DNA of 64,000 nucleotides, from contig JAPTJF010000061.1 of assembly GCA_029339195.1 (NCBI GenBank), positions 1-64,000 of the forward strand. Direction: 5' to 3'. The notes under the pieces are model-generated. The model saw nothing but the letters and a program-made list of their open reading frames with translations. It was not told the DNA's origin and searched no databases. The position numbers and the translations under genes are program-made. Numbering within the stretch: the first letter of the stretch is position 1; each line of letters starts with the position of its first letter. Below, piece after piece: positions 26,183-37,500 of this stretch. This DNA comes from Micractinium sp. NFX-FRZ (taxonomy: Eukaryota > Chlorophyta > Trebouxiophyceae > Chlorellales > Chlorellaceae).

Positions 26183-29100
26183 ATGTCCGAACCGCGCGGG
26201 TGCACACCGCTGCGTGCCATTCTCGCATTGGTGGTTGCCGCGATTGGCTTGCTGTCAACTTCAGCTCTCCGAGCACAACAAGCGCCCAGCGGCGCAACAG
26301 ACGCGGCGGCCGCTGCGGCGGCGGCAGCAGCAGCAGCTGCAGCAACAGACGTATTTGTGTTCAGCGGTGGACGGGCTGTCCACGGGCAGCCACGCACATC
26401 AGGCACCCAAGGAGAGGCCTCTTCCATACAGCACCTGGGTGGTAGCGGCCCAGCAGCCGGCTGGCCACATGCCTCAGGCAGTGACGACGGCACAAGAGGC
26501 AGCGCTGACGGTGCAAAGCTCTCGTCCTGGTCCCGCGATGCCCCAGCACACTCCCGCCACCTGCTGGCAGGCAGCACAGCACCAGCAGTGTGGAAGATAC
26601 CGCCGGCAGTTACAATGCAATCTATCAATGTTTGGCCGCCCCAGCACCCGGGGGCAGATGTGACCCGGCCGCAGGCGGAAGGCAAAGCGCAGGCAAGTTT
26701 GCTGTGAGGTGGCGTTACCTCACCCTGTGGTGTTACCTCACCCTGTGGTGTTACCTCACCCTGTGGTGTTACCTCACCCTGTGGCTTGGCCAGCCCACCC
26801 GCCAACGGCTGCTGCCTTGACCAGCCCCTGTTGCTGGGTCCGCGCTGCAGACGCGTGGCAGCCAGCCTCTACCCACAACAGGCCGCTCAACATTGCTGTC
26901 AGCACCTCTTTCACAGGCCCCGTCCCCTGCGCCGCGCTGCTCATGCTGCTGCAATGCAGGTGGTCGTTGACACAATCATGCAGCACTTTGCGGACTTGCT
27001 GCCTGACCCAGTTGCAGCACGGACGCTCACATCAGCTGCCCGTCAAAGACGGCGGCCCCCTCCGCCGCGCCGCAAGCGACCGCCGCTCCCTCCGCCCCTG
27101 CTCCGCCCCAGCCCCCCACGCCCTTCGCTCCCTTCACCCCGCCTTCCACCCCCTCGACCTCTCAATCCCCGGCGCTCACAACCTCCTTCACCCCCTCCAC
27201 CTCCCCGCCCGCCGCTCCCGTCACCTGCCCTCCCCCCCCGCCCGCCGCTCCCATCCCCTCCCACACCCCCACACCTGCCGCCGCCTCCTCTCAAGCGCCC
27301 CCCTCCTCTGCGTCCCGGCCCCCCAGTCCCCTGGCCACCCCTCCCGTTGCTCCTCCCTACTGCCATCCCCCCTGTTCCGCCGCACCCCCGCCCGCCCCAC
27401 CCTCCAGCTCGCAGCCCCCCACCTCCTCCTCCGCCCAAACCATTGCTTATGAGCCCACCACCGCCGCGGCCTCCCAGCCCGCTGCCCCCTTGGCCGCCCA
27501 GCCCACTGCCTCCCGGGGCACTGCCCCCTCTGCCACCCAGACCATCACCTCCCCGCCCACCACCTCCCCGTCCCTCGCCACTCGCTCCCCCAAACCCCTT
27601 GCCCCCTCCCCCTCCCCCTCCTGTCCCCCCTAGTCCCCCACACCCCGGTCCCCCCTCCCCTAGTCCATCCCCACCCCGCCCCCCTTTGTTGGCCCCACCC
27701 TCACCCCCACCCACCCCAGCAGAGCCCTCCCCGCCCCCAAGCTTCCCGCCCCCGCCTCTCCCCATTCCCCCGCCGCCCCCTTTGCCCCCTGCCCCACCAA
27801 GCCCCCCACCACCAAGCCCCCCACCCCCTGCCCCACCAAGCCCACCACCACCAAGCCCGCCGCCCCCTGCCCCACCAAGCCCACCACCACCAAGCCCGCC
27901 GCCCCCTGCCCCACCAAGCCCGCCGCCCCCGACTCCTTTACCCCCGGCTCCACCAATCGCCCCGCCACCAAGCCCCCCGCCCCCTGCCCCGCCAAGCCCC
28001 CCACCACCAAGCCCCCCGCCCCCTGCCCCGCCAAGCCCCCCACCACCAAGCCCCCCGCCCCCTGCCCCACCAAGCCCACCGCCCCCCAGCCCTACGCCCC
28101 CCAGCCCACCAAGCCCACCGCCCCCAAGCCCCACGCCCCCCAGTCCACCAAGCCCCCCACCCCCTTTGCCCCCTGCTCCACCAAGCCCACCGCCCCCAAG
28201 CCCCCTACCTTTGTTTCTTGAGCTGGGTGAACTGACCCCCGTGCCTCCCCGTCTCCTCACCCCCATCAGCCCACAGCCGTCTCTCGACCTCAGCTTCCCC
28301 CCCACAGCCGTGCCTGTGCAGCCCTCAACGCTGCTTGGAGCCAGCAGCGGAGCGGCGTGCCTAGGGCTGACCGCCAGCAACGTTGTATCAGCTGGGGCAG
28401 CAGGCGATGGGCTGGCTGATGATGCACCTGCCCTCATGGCAGCTGATGCTGACGTGGCAGGCCCTGTGCTGTTTTTGCCCCCGGGAGTGTACCGCATACG
28501 CTCCAATGTGACCCTGTCCAAGAAGGTGGTCATGGGTGAGTGTGCCTGCATCGCTGCTGCCCTGAACCTGGAGCCTGAAGTCGCAGGCAGGCAGGCTGTG
28601 TGTCCGCTGTGTCCAAGCTGTGTGTCCGCTGTGTCCAATTTGTGTGCTCTGTGTGTGCGTTGTGTGCAAGCTGGACCGTCTGCAGCAGCTTTCCGCATGT
28701 CTCCATGCGCCCTGCCTTGCCACGACCCGCCCTGCCTACCACTGTTCCGGTCCGACCCACCTGCAGGCGCATTCACCAGCTTCTACCTAGATGCCGGCGT
28801 CACGCTGACGCTGACTCAGCAGCCCGTGCGGCCGCCGGCACGCAATGACTCCCTGTTCACCGGGCCGGGTGAGCCCACAGCGCAGCTGCTGCTCAAGTGT
28901 GCACAAACTCGAGCTAATGTGACAACAGGACCGTGCCTGCCTGCCTGCCTGCCCGCCTATTGGCACAGAAAGGTATGGGCTGAGCCGTCGGCGACCGCCA
29001 GCAACCAGCTGCCCCAGGTGTGCTGCCCACGTCCGTGCAGGGTGCGTGCAGTTTGCCGGGGAGGGCGATTTCGAGATGTACCCTGACTGGTGGGGGAGCA

Positions 29101-32100
29101 CCAACACCACCGGTGAGTGACAGCAGCACGGTGCAGGAACCTAGGGTCTGTAGGTTTTGTGTTCCAGGAGTGCTGAGACTGGGCAACACTGCTGTACCTG
29201 GAAGTGGAGCGGGCACGCACGCAGGTTCATGCTGCACTGCTGGCAGCAGGGGTGCTGCTTAGCCGTGATTGCCCCTGGGCAGGGCCCCGCCCACGGGAGC
29301 AAGTCTCTCGTCGGCTCCCCGTGCCTGCCCTCCCCATCCCTGCCCTGTGCAGCCCGCAGCGGAAATGTTGTGCCCTGAAGCCGGCACGCCCCGGCCAGCC
29401 CCCCTCCCCGCCTGCAGAGGCTGCGGCAGTGCAAGCCGCCGTCGACAGCTGCGCCGCCCCGGTGTGCACGGTGCTGCAGACCCGCAAGATGGTTCTGGTT
29501 GGGGGCGGCATCCTCCTCAACCCACGCATCCGCTTCTTCAGCACAGCCTGGGCCGTCCTGCAAGGCCTGGGACCAACAAGTGAGGCAGGGGGTGCCTGCC
29601 TGCTGCTGCAGTGGCTGCAGTGGCCGTTGAGAGGTGGACAATGCAACATCAAAAGGCTGCCTGCTGCTGCGGCCGGAGCCTCTCCAAGTTTGCTGTTGGA
29701 GGCGGGCATTCATTGATGCCAACATGCAGCACCACAGGCGGCGTGCTGCCGTGCAAGGCAACCCCGTGTTGTCGGCGTGGCAAGCAGCCGAGCACGGCGC
29801 ACGTGCAGGAGGCATCTCGCTGCCCTCCTCCCTGCTTGCCAGCACGGCGGAACACCACAGGGGAACACCAAACGCATGCTGTTGCCCTGCTGCCAAAATT
29901 CAAGAATGGTGGTATGCCTCTGCCCCGCCCCTGGCAAAGTTGTTTTATGCCTCTGCCCCACCCCTGGCGCAGGCGAGGGCGTCACCCTGCAGCCGGGCAG
30001 CTACCGAGACGCTCCCCTCGTGTTCGCGGGACTCTTCAACTTCAACAACTTTGCCCTGAGGCTGCCGGTGCGTGGGGGCAAGGGGCAGAAGATGAGGTTT
30101 TGTGCTGTCAATGAAATGGAAAGGAATCGCAACAACGTTCCTCAAGAAACGAACTCTGTGCAGTACAGTGCACTGCTGGCCCCCGCTGGGAGCAGACCTG
30201 CCTCTTGCCCCACTTGATGGCACCCATCCCGTGCCCGCTGCCCTCCCTCCGCTCGCACCTGCCTGTGTGCAGCCAGGCGTGCGCAACGCCGACATCCAGG
30301 CAGGCTTTGTGTCACGCAGCCGCCAGGGCATCCTGCTTGAGGCCAGCCGCGAGGCAGCGCTGCAAAACGTGACGGTCAGCCACGTCTCGGTCACTCAGGT
30401 GTGTGCAGCTGTAGGGTCCAGAGGAGTTCTTCAACAGAAGTCAAGCAGGCAGCCAGAGGGCGCCCTCTTTGCATCCTGTGACATCCACTGGGTGCCGTGT
30501 TTTTGTCCATCTAATACACAACGCTTGTGGGGGCCCACACCTGCCAGTTGCCACCCCTTGGTGTATGGATTTGCCCACAGCCTGCCCTGCAGCTTGCTCA
30601 CGCCACCGCGGCTGCCTCCCCTCCGTGCCGCCCATGCAGGCCAACCAAAACTCGGTTGTGTTTGCTGCAGCCAAGTCCTCCGGCTGCCTCTTCAAAGACG
30701 TCACTGTGCGCATCAACTTTGAGGTCGTTGGTGAGGGCAGATGCAGCAAGGGGTGCTGCTCATGCTGGGCTGCAGCTGGGTGTAGTGATGGTGGCTGCGG
30801 CAGGCAGACGGACATCTGGGCGCTCAGACCAGGCGCCAAGGCATTGCAACCAAGCAACGTACAGCAGCGTAGGCCGGGGCTGCATGCTGGGCTCTGCTGC
30901 ACCGCACTGGGGCCAGCATCGTCCCGCCTACACAAGCGTGGCAGGGAAGACAGCTGCCCGCTCCACACTTTAAGCCTCATCACTTGCCCTGCCAAGGCAA
31001 CGTCAAACGGCGCCGTCTTTGCAGCCCCAGCTTTCGCTGTGCCCCTCTCTCAGGGCTCTGTGGGTGACTCAGCCCGCCTGCCGCTGCTGCGCCCTGGCAG
31101 GTGGCACGCTCCGCCCAAAGGCCCCCTCGTCTGGCGTCCTCTTCCGAGGCGGCACGCCCACCCTGCGCAATACGGCCGTCGTACTGCAGGTGATCTCTAA
31201 GGGGTGCTGGTATGCTCCACTTGACTCGAGTTCTCGTTGAATTGATTGCATTTTGAATCCAATTGATCTGCCCTTGACTTGCGTGTGGGGGGCAGGCAGG
31301 GCTGCACACCGTACGAGTGCCAGCATGTTGCTGACGCTGCACACGCACGCTGTGCACGCTGCCCACACTGCCTCTCCCTCTGTAGGCAATCGATCCTGCC
31401 CAGTTCCTGAAGACCTCCCAGTTTGTGGCAGCAGCCACGAGCACGCCTGCTCCTGTCGCCAACTTCGTGTACCGGGCAGAGGCCTGGGTGGGCGGCTTCC
31501 GCCCCCCTGGCTCATTTCTCACGGGCAGCTTCAGGTGGGGCCCTGGAAAGGAGGGGGGCGAAAGGGGGCAGCAGTTCTACGCTGCCCTGTGCTGTGCTGC
31601 CCTGTGCTGTGCTTTGCAACGCTGCCCTGCGCTGTACTGTGCTGCGCTGCCCCAAGCTGTTGTGTGCTGTGGTGTGTTGCGCTGCACTGCCCCATGCTGT
31701 GTGTGCTGTGCTGTGGAGCGCTGTGGTACCCTGTGTTGCGCTGCCCTGCGCTGCACTGTGCTGCTCTGCCCGTTGCTGAGCCGCTGCGCTGTGCTGTGCT
31801 GTGCTGTGCTGCGCGATGCACGGCCATGCTGCAAAGTGTGCGCTCATGATTCCCTGTCCTGCTCTGCATTGCGCAGGGATTCTCTGTTTTACTTGTTCTC
31901 GACTGGGGGTCACTGGGAGGGGGACATCCTTAATCTGTCCGGCCGCAGCAGCGGCAACGTCATCAGCGCGGGCTGTGTCGCCTCAGGTGAGCCCCAGCCT
32001 GCCAGGCACAGCATGTCGATGGCTGCAAGAGAAGTGGCACAGGGTGCGGGGCCTCAGGCGAGCCCTGCCCTGCCAGGCAGGTGCAGCAGGCACAGCAGGC

Positions 32101-33347
32101 GCAGTGGGCGGGCTGCGGGGAAGCTGCGGCCCATGGGAGCGGTGCAGCCGGGGTAGGCAGGCGACATCAGCTGCCAATGTGGGCGCCTTTCCAGATCCTG
32201 GCCGTATACACTTTTCCGGCACCCTTGTACTCTCTGTGCACGTGTCCGCTGCAGCATCCGGCTACTGGCAACTGGTGCCGACTTCTGGCGACCTCGCGGC
32301 GTTTCATGGTGGCCGCCCCGTGGCCGAGCAGGCGCGCAGCTGTGCGCCTGGCTAGTCTGGCGGAGCAGCTTGCAGCCTGCAGTGCTATGCTCTGTGCACG
32401 GCGCTTGGCTGGCCACGCCCTCCCTGTTTTCTGCCTTCACTTGTGGAGACTCTTGGCTGATTTGGCAGGGCAGCCAACACAGCAGGTGCAGCGGCGGGTG
32501 CGCCCAGGCCTGCCATCAACCAGCACTGATGCGTGCATGCGCCCGCCCGCCCACCCACCCACCCTGGCATGACGCAGGGCGTGTACCTTGCCGTCAACGT
32601 CACGTCCGACTGGCTGCCGCAAGAGCGGCGCACGCTCTTCCTGTTCTCCCACTTTGCACAAGGAGTGCGCACTGATTCGCAGGTGCAGTTGATCATCATG
32701 ATGGCAGGCATGTGCCGTGGGGGTGCATGCCTGGTGGGCCACATGTGCGCTGATTCACTTGTTGATTGTCATGCTGTGCCCGCACTGCACACCTGTGGTC
32801 CGCATGCAGCGGGCTAGCCTGGTCGGGTGCGCAAACAACAAGCGCACACAGTCTGCCGCGGCATTGGCTGCAACCCCTGTTGCCCGGCGCGCCACGCCAT
32901 TCCAGCCCTGCTGCAGCTGCCGGGGCCCTGTCATCACACTGTCCCCTTGTTATGTCCTGTGTCCCCTTGTGCTGCAGACGCACTGCGTCCCCTTCCGCAC
33001 CTGGAACCCGGGCCTGGTGTGCGAATCCATTGCCCGGGTGCCCGCCGCGAGCAGCGGACACCTGAGCTTCCAAATCGCAGTCACGTGAGCATGGGACAGC
33101 TGCATCCTCCCGCCGCCATGGCCTGTCTGCATGCATGGCCGGCGGCGGGCCTTTCCCTCAGCAAGAATGTTGTTTCACGGCATGGGACGCGCCCACAAGT
33201 GCCGCCCTGGCCCTAGCTGGTCACCCTCACTGCTGCCCCTCGCCCTGCCGCCACGCCGTGCTGCCTGCCTGCAGCCTGGTCAACTTGAGCCCCCTGACCG
33301 TCCCTGCGGGCTTCCTGCACCGGTTTGGCGTGCAGCTGGGCCCGTAG
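26183..33347 (+). CDS. Secreted proline-rich pectin-lyase-fold cell-wall protein A
   Basis: Predicted extracellular or wall glycoprotein, 1147 aa in 15 exons: 26183-26692, 26960-28535, 28767-28868, 29041-29112, 29418-29579, 29973-30067, 30273-30398, 30640-30730, 31101-31189, 31386-31534, 31877-31986, 32255-32331, 32578-32682, 32978-33084, 33275-33347. Residues 1-35 form a signal peptide (ILALVVAAIGLLSTSALRAQ). A low-complexity Ala/Ser region follows. Residues ~200-590 are Pro-rich with SPPPP units, the hydroxyproline-rich extensin/pherophorin type. From ~650 the motif GDGLADDAPALMAADAD opens a Pectate_lyase_3-like parallel beta helix (PPGVYRIRSNVTL, LNPRIRFF, GVTLQPGSYRDAPLVF, NADIQAGFVS, NQNSVVFAA). 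No catalytic triad can be assigned, so enzyme activity is uncertain. Introns 1 and 12 appear to use GC donors. All phases close, and the exon structure matches paralogue B. Confidence 0.85.
26714..26785 (+). repeat. Four tandem copies of an 18-bp unit
   Basis: GTTACCTCACCCTGTGGT repeated four times with one final mismatch, in intron 1 of wall protein A. Confidence 0.95.
27043..28212 (+). repeat. Pro-codon repeat tract coding the SPPPP region
   Basis: C-rich tract with repeated CCACCAAGCCCCCC-type units inside exon 2 of wall protein A. The + strand is nearly free of G runs, while the complementary strand is extremely G-rich. Confidence 0.9.
31562..31815 (+). repeat. TGCTG-type microsatellite, ~250 bp, intron of wall protein A
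   Basis: Dense GCTGTGCTGCCCTGTGCTG units on the sense strand of intron 10. Confidence 0.85.
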
Positions 33348-34582
33348 AGCCCTGCCCCATTGTGGTGTGGTGACCACCCATCGCAAGTGATCGCAATTGC
33401 AAGCACGACATGCTCAGCGCCCCTTGCTGCTGAACAGTGGGTATGGTGGGGCCCTCCCTCTGCCGCACATCCTTATTTTCTCTCCTTCCCTCCGAACTTT
33501 CATGCATGATTATCCCTCCCCACCTGCTGCCCGGAGCTGCTGAGCGAGCGCGTGGGCAGGCGAAGCGGTGCTCCCTCGCCCCACTGCCCCGCCACCACCA
33601 CTGCAGGCCCCCCTGCGAGCTGTGAACTTCTGCCGACATATGATGTACGGTTATGTGTTTGTCTGTATCTTACCATTTCTTCGGTATCACTTGCAGTTGA
33701 TGGGTCCGCCGTTTGGCGACAGGGGGCGCTCACGCCATGGCTCATGAGCCTGATCAGGCCTGATCAGGCTCTCTCGAGAGATGCTGCGCTCCCGCCTTCT
33801 TTCTTACCGCCTTCCCTTTTCCATTTGAGCAACCACAACTCGTATCGCATGCAGCGTCGAACGAGACGCTTTCGAAAGCTGGGTTCAGCTGTTTGCCTTA
33901 ACGAAGCGCTGCACAGCGTGGTAGGCGTGCCGTGGTAAGGGGGCAGGCGCACGCACCCACACCCACACACCTCGCCAGGGAAGAGGGAGGCCTAGGGGCC
34001 GTTGTTGAATGTGCAATATGCGCATGCGCCAGCTTGAGTGCTGTTTCCGCAGTTTGGCCTATTGGGATGATGGAAGGCCGGTTGTACGGGAGTTGGCAGG
34101 CCGGGCGATGACGGCAAGGAGCAGGAGCTGGCCACCGCCCACTCACCCCCACCCAGCCAGAACCCCGCCCTTCCTCCGCCCACTTCGGTTAAGTGAGACC
34201 ACTCGGCAGTCCTGTGCCAGCAGACATGTAAATTTGAACAATTACAGAGGCTGCAACATTGAGAAGCTGTGGACCCCGCGGCAGGCAAAGCAGCTGTGAC
34301 GGCGGCGATGCGAAGGCGCGCGGCGGGCTTCATCATCTTGTATGTGTAGCCTTCTGTAATTTGTAAAAGCAAACCGAAATCCTGGCTGCTGTCCTGGTGC
34401 CAGGCTGGTCGCCGCGCTAGCAGCTGCTGTGTGGAGAGGCGGAAGCTGTCATTAGTGACCCCACCAGCGGAAGTGCCTTATGGCAGCAGAGTCGAATTTG
34501 TTTTCAAAACCGTGCGACAGCGTTTAAAGAGGCTCCCGCGCCCCTCCGGTCGCCCGAGCGTTTTGCCGCATGCGCCACAGAC
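33348..34582. other. Intergenic region between the tandem wall-protein genes
   Basis: 3' UTR of A and promoter of B. A short inverted repeat (TGATCAGGCCTGATCA) lies near 33750. TGTAA occurs twice at about 34354-34366, too far from A for a confident signal. No gene seen. Confidence 0.5.
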
Positions 34583-37500
34583 ATGGCCCCGCGGCCCTGC
34601 TGCAATTGGCCCCGGGGCGCAACCGGGGCCACTTTGGCTCTCATACTAGCCGTTTTCTGGATGGCGACGCCCGGCCAAGCACATGCCGCCAGGGTGGGTG
34701 CGTCGGCGGTGACGGCGGTGACGGCAGCAGCGGTAAAGCGGGGACGCGCCCAGGATGAAGCAAGCACACCCAGTGCTGACGATGCAGATGCCATGCAGGC
34801 ACGACTAGTATCCAGCAATGCACCAGTGGCAGATGGCAGCATCCCAACGCCTGCCGCATTGGAGGGCAGCGGCAGCAGTGGCAACAGCGGGCGTGCAGTG
34901 CGGGGGCGCGCCTCGGGTACGCTGGCAATGTCCCGCCACCTGCTTGCGGACAGCGCAGCAGCAGCAGCAACAGCAGCAGCTTGGCAACTGCCATCAGACA
35001 CTGCAGCAAGTGTCAACGGCAAGTCTCCGCAGCGGCCAGAAGCCACAGCGCAGGCAAGTTGTCACGTGCTGCTGCCCCGCTCCATACCGCCGCCGTTGCT
35101 TATGCTGCCTCTGCATGCCAGCCAGCCAGTCAGCAATTTCACAAGTTTAACCTCACTGCCGCATTGCAGGTGGTTGTGAACGCAGTTTTGGGGCATTTCC
35201 CAGAGCCAGCGCCTGCTATAGCCACAGCAGCAGGCGTCGCTGCCGCAGCCATTCAAAGGCGGCGCGCCCCTCAGCCTCCACAGAAGCGCAGCCATTCGGC
35301 CGTCAAGCGCCCTCCGCCCTTGAGCAGGCGGCCTCCGCCGCTGCGCCGCCCACTCCCTGCGGCCCCCCGCCGCCGACCCCCTCCAAGTCCTCGCCGCATG
35401 CAACCCACAACCCTTCCTCGCAGCCCAAGCCCACCACCCCCTCGCCCTTCACCCCCTTCGCCGCCCAGCCCCTCACCTCCCCGCCCTTCACCGCCCAGCC
35501 CCTCACCTCCCCACCCTTCACCTCCTTCGCCGCCCCCGCGCCCTTCACCTCTACCCCCTCCTGTACCCCCGCCCTCACCTCCACCCAGTCCCCCAGCCAT
35601 CACTCTCAACCTCGGCGAGCTGGCCGCTGTGCCTCCCCGCATCACCACTCCCATCAGTCCGGTGCCACCTCTGGACCTCAGCATCCCCCCCACAGCCGTG
35701 CCCTACCGCCCCACCACGCTGCACGAAGCCAGCGGCGGAGGGGGCTGCGGTGCGCTCACAGCCAGCAATGTGTTGGCGATGGGGGCGACAGGGAAGGGGG
35801 CAGCCAACGATGCCCCCGCCCTCAAGGCTGCAAACGCCAGGCCCGGCCGCCTCCTGTACTTCCCACCCGGAGTGTACCGCCTCGCCTCCAGCCTCACCCT
35901 CAACAAGACGGTGGTCATGGGTAAGCAGCAGCACCCAAGGTTGCCCGCACCTCCTGGTGGGGGCGTTTGAATGCTGGCAGGCACCTCCTGGGAGCCTTTG
36001 AATGCGTAGTAGGAGGACAGGGTCGCCCTGGGGGTTTGCGTGCGGGCATATCGCAGCCTGCCTGACACACAAGGCTTGCTGTGCCATTTATTGCCGACCT
36101 GCTGGGCCTGCAGGTGCATCCACCACCTTCAAGCTCGACCCCGGCGTCACCCTGACGCTGACTCAGCAGCCCGTGCGGCCGCCCGCACGCAACGACGCGA
36201 TGTTTACGGGTTCAGGTCAGCCGGCCAACAGAGCTGGCTTCCAGAGCGCAAAGCGTCGCGACTGGCTTGCTCCCCGGAGCATTTGCTGTGCTGTGCTATG
36301 CTGTCAACGTGCTGTGCCCTGCTGGCCAGCTGACTACTCTTATGCGCTCCCACCCGGCTGCCAAGTGCCCACTCGCCTCAATGTGTGTGTGCAGGCCGTG
36401 TGCGGTTTTCTGGGGGCGCACGCTTCGAGCTGTACCCAAATTGGTGGAAGGGCCCAAGCACCGGCAGTGAGTGGTGGCCAGGCAGCTGCCTGGCAACGGT
36501 CATGCATGAATGTGGCAGCGGGGGCGGCGGCACTCCATGGAAGGCAGGCGGGCACCGCGGGGCCAGCGTGCCTCCGCATTGTTAAATGCCGCCTGTACCC
36601 ACCTTCTGATAATCCACCCACACCTGCCATGGAGCCCACGGGTATTCTCCGCTTGACCCACCCTTCCAGCACGTCCCCTCTTTGCTTGCAGCGTCCGCTG
36701 CGCTTCAGGCAGCCATCGACAGCTGCGCTGCCCCCGGGTGCACGGTGCTGCAGTCGCAGGCAGTGCTGCTGTATGAGGGCGGCATCCGGCTCAACCCACG
36801 CATCCGCTTCCACAGCACCGCCAGGGCTGTGTTCCGGGGAGTCGACGGCACGGGTCAGTTGCTGCAGCTGCTGGGCCAGCTTTGGATCCTGGCTGCGCTG
36901 TGCTGTGCTGTGCCATGATGTGCCGTGCTGTGCCGTGCTGTGGTGTGCAGCGTTGTGCTGTGCTGTGCTGCCTGTGCTGTGGTGTGCAGCATTGTGCTGT
37001 GCTGTGCTGCCAGTGCTGTGGTGCACGCTCAATTCACTCACCCTCTCTTTCCTCTGGGCACCGCCTTACTTCCGCCGACCTGCCCCTGCCCCTTGGCCGT
37101 AGGCGAGGGCATCACGCTCCAGCCTGGCAGCTACTCCCAAGCCCCCATTGTGTTCTCAGGCATTTTTTCGTTCAAGCAGTTCGCCCTCAAGCTGCTGGTG
37201 CGTGCTTCCCGCTGGGCAGGGCAGCTTGCCGGCGCGCATCGCCGCTGCACACATGCCCTGAGCAGCACTCCTTTCTCTAAACAACAGCAGCACCCAGCAT
37301 CCAGTCAGCAAGTGGTGGCTGCATGCAGGGGCTGCCCGGAAGCTGCCGGCAGTGGGATTCTGCTGCCGGCCACCCTCTTGCTCGCCCCTTGGTAATCGAC
37401 GCACCCCTGCCTGCCTGCCTGCCTGCCTGCGCGCCCCCCCGACCTCATGCCTGCCCACTGCAGCCGGGCGTGCGGGACGTGAACATCCAGGCCGGGTTTG

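Noticed and set aside
26714..26785. Possible CRISPR-like repeat cluster
   Set aside because: Contiguous 18-bp tandem repeats without spacers, in an intron of a eukaryotic gene.
27043..28776. 577-codon minus-strand frame rich in Gly (GGGGLGGAGG-type repeats)
   Set aside because: It is the complement of the Pro-rich exon of wall protein A, whose splice phases and paralogue support the plus strand.
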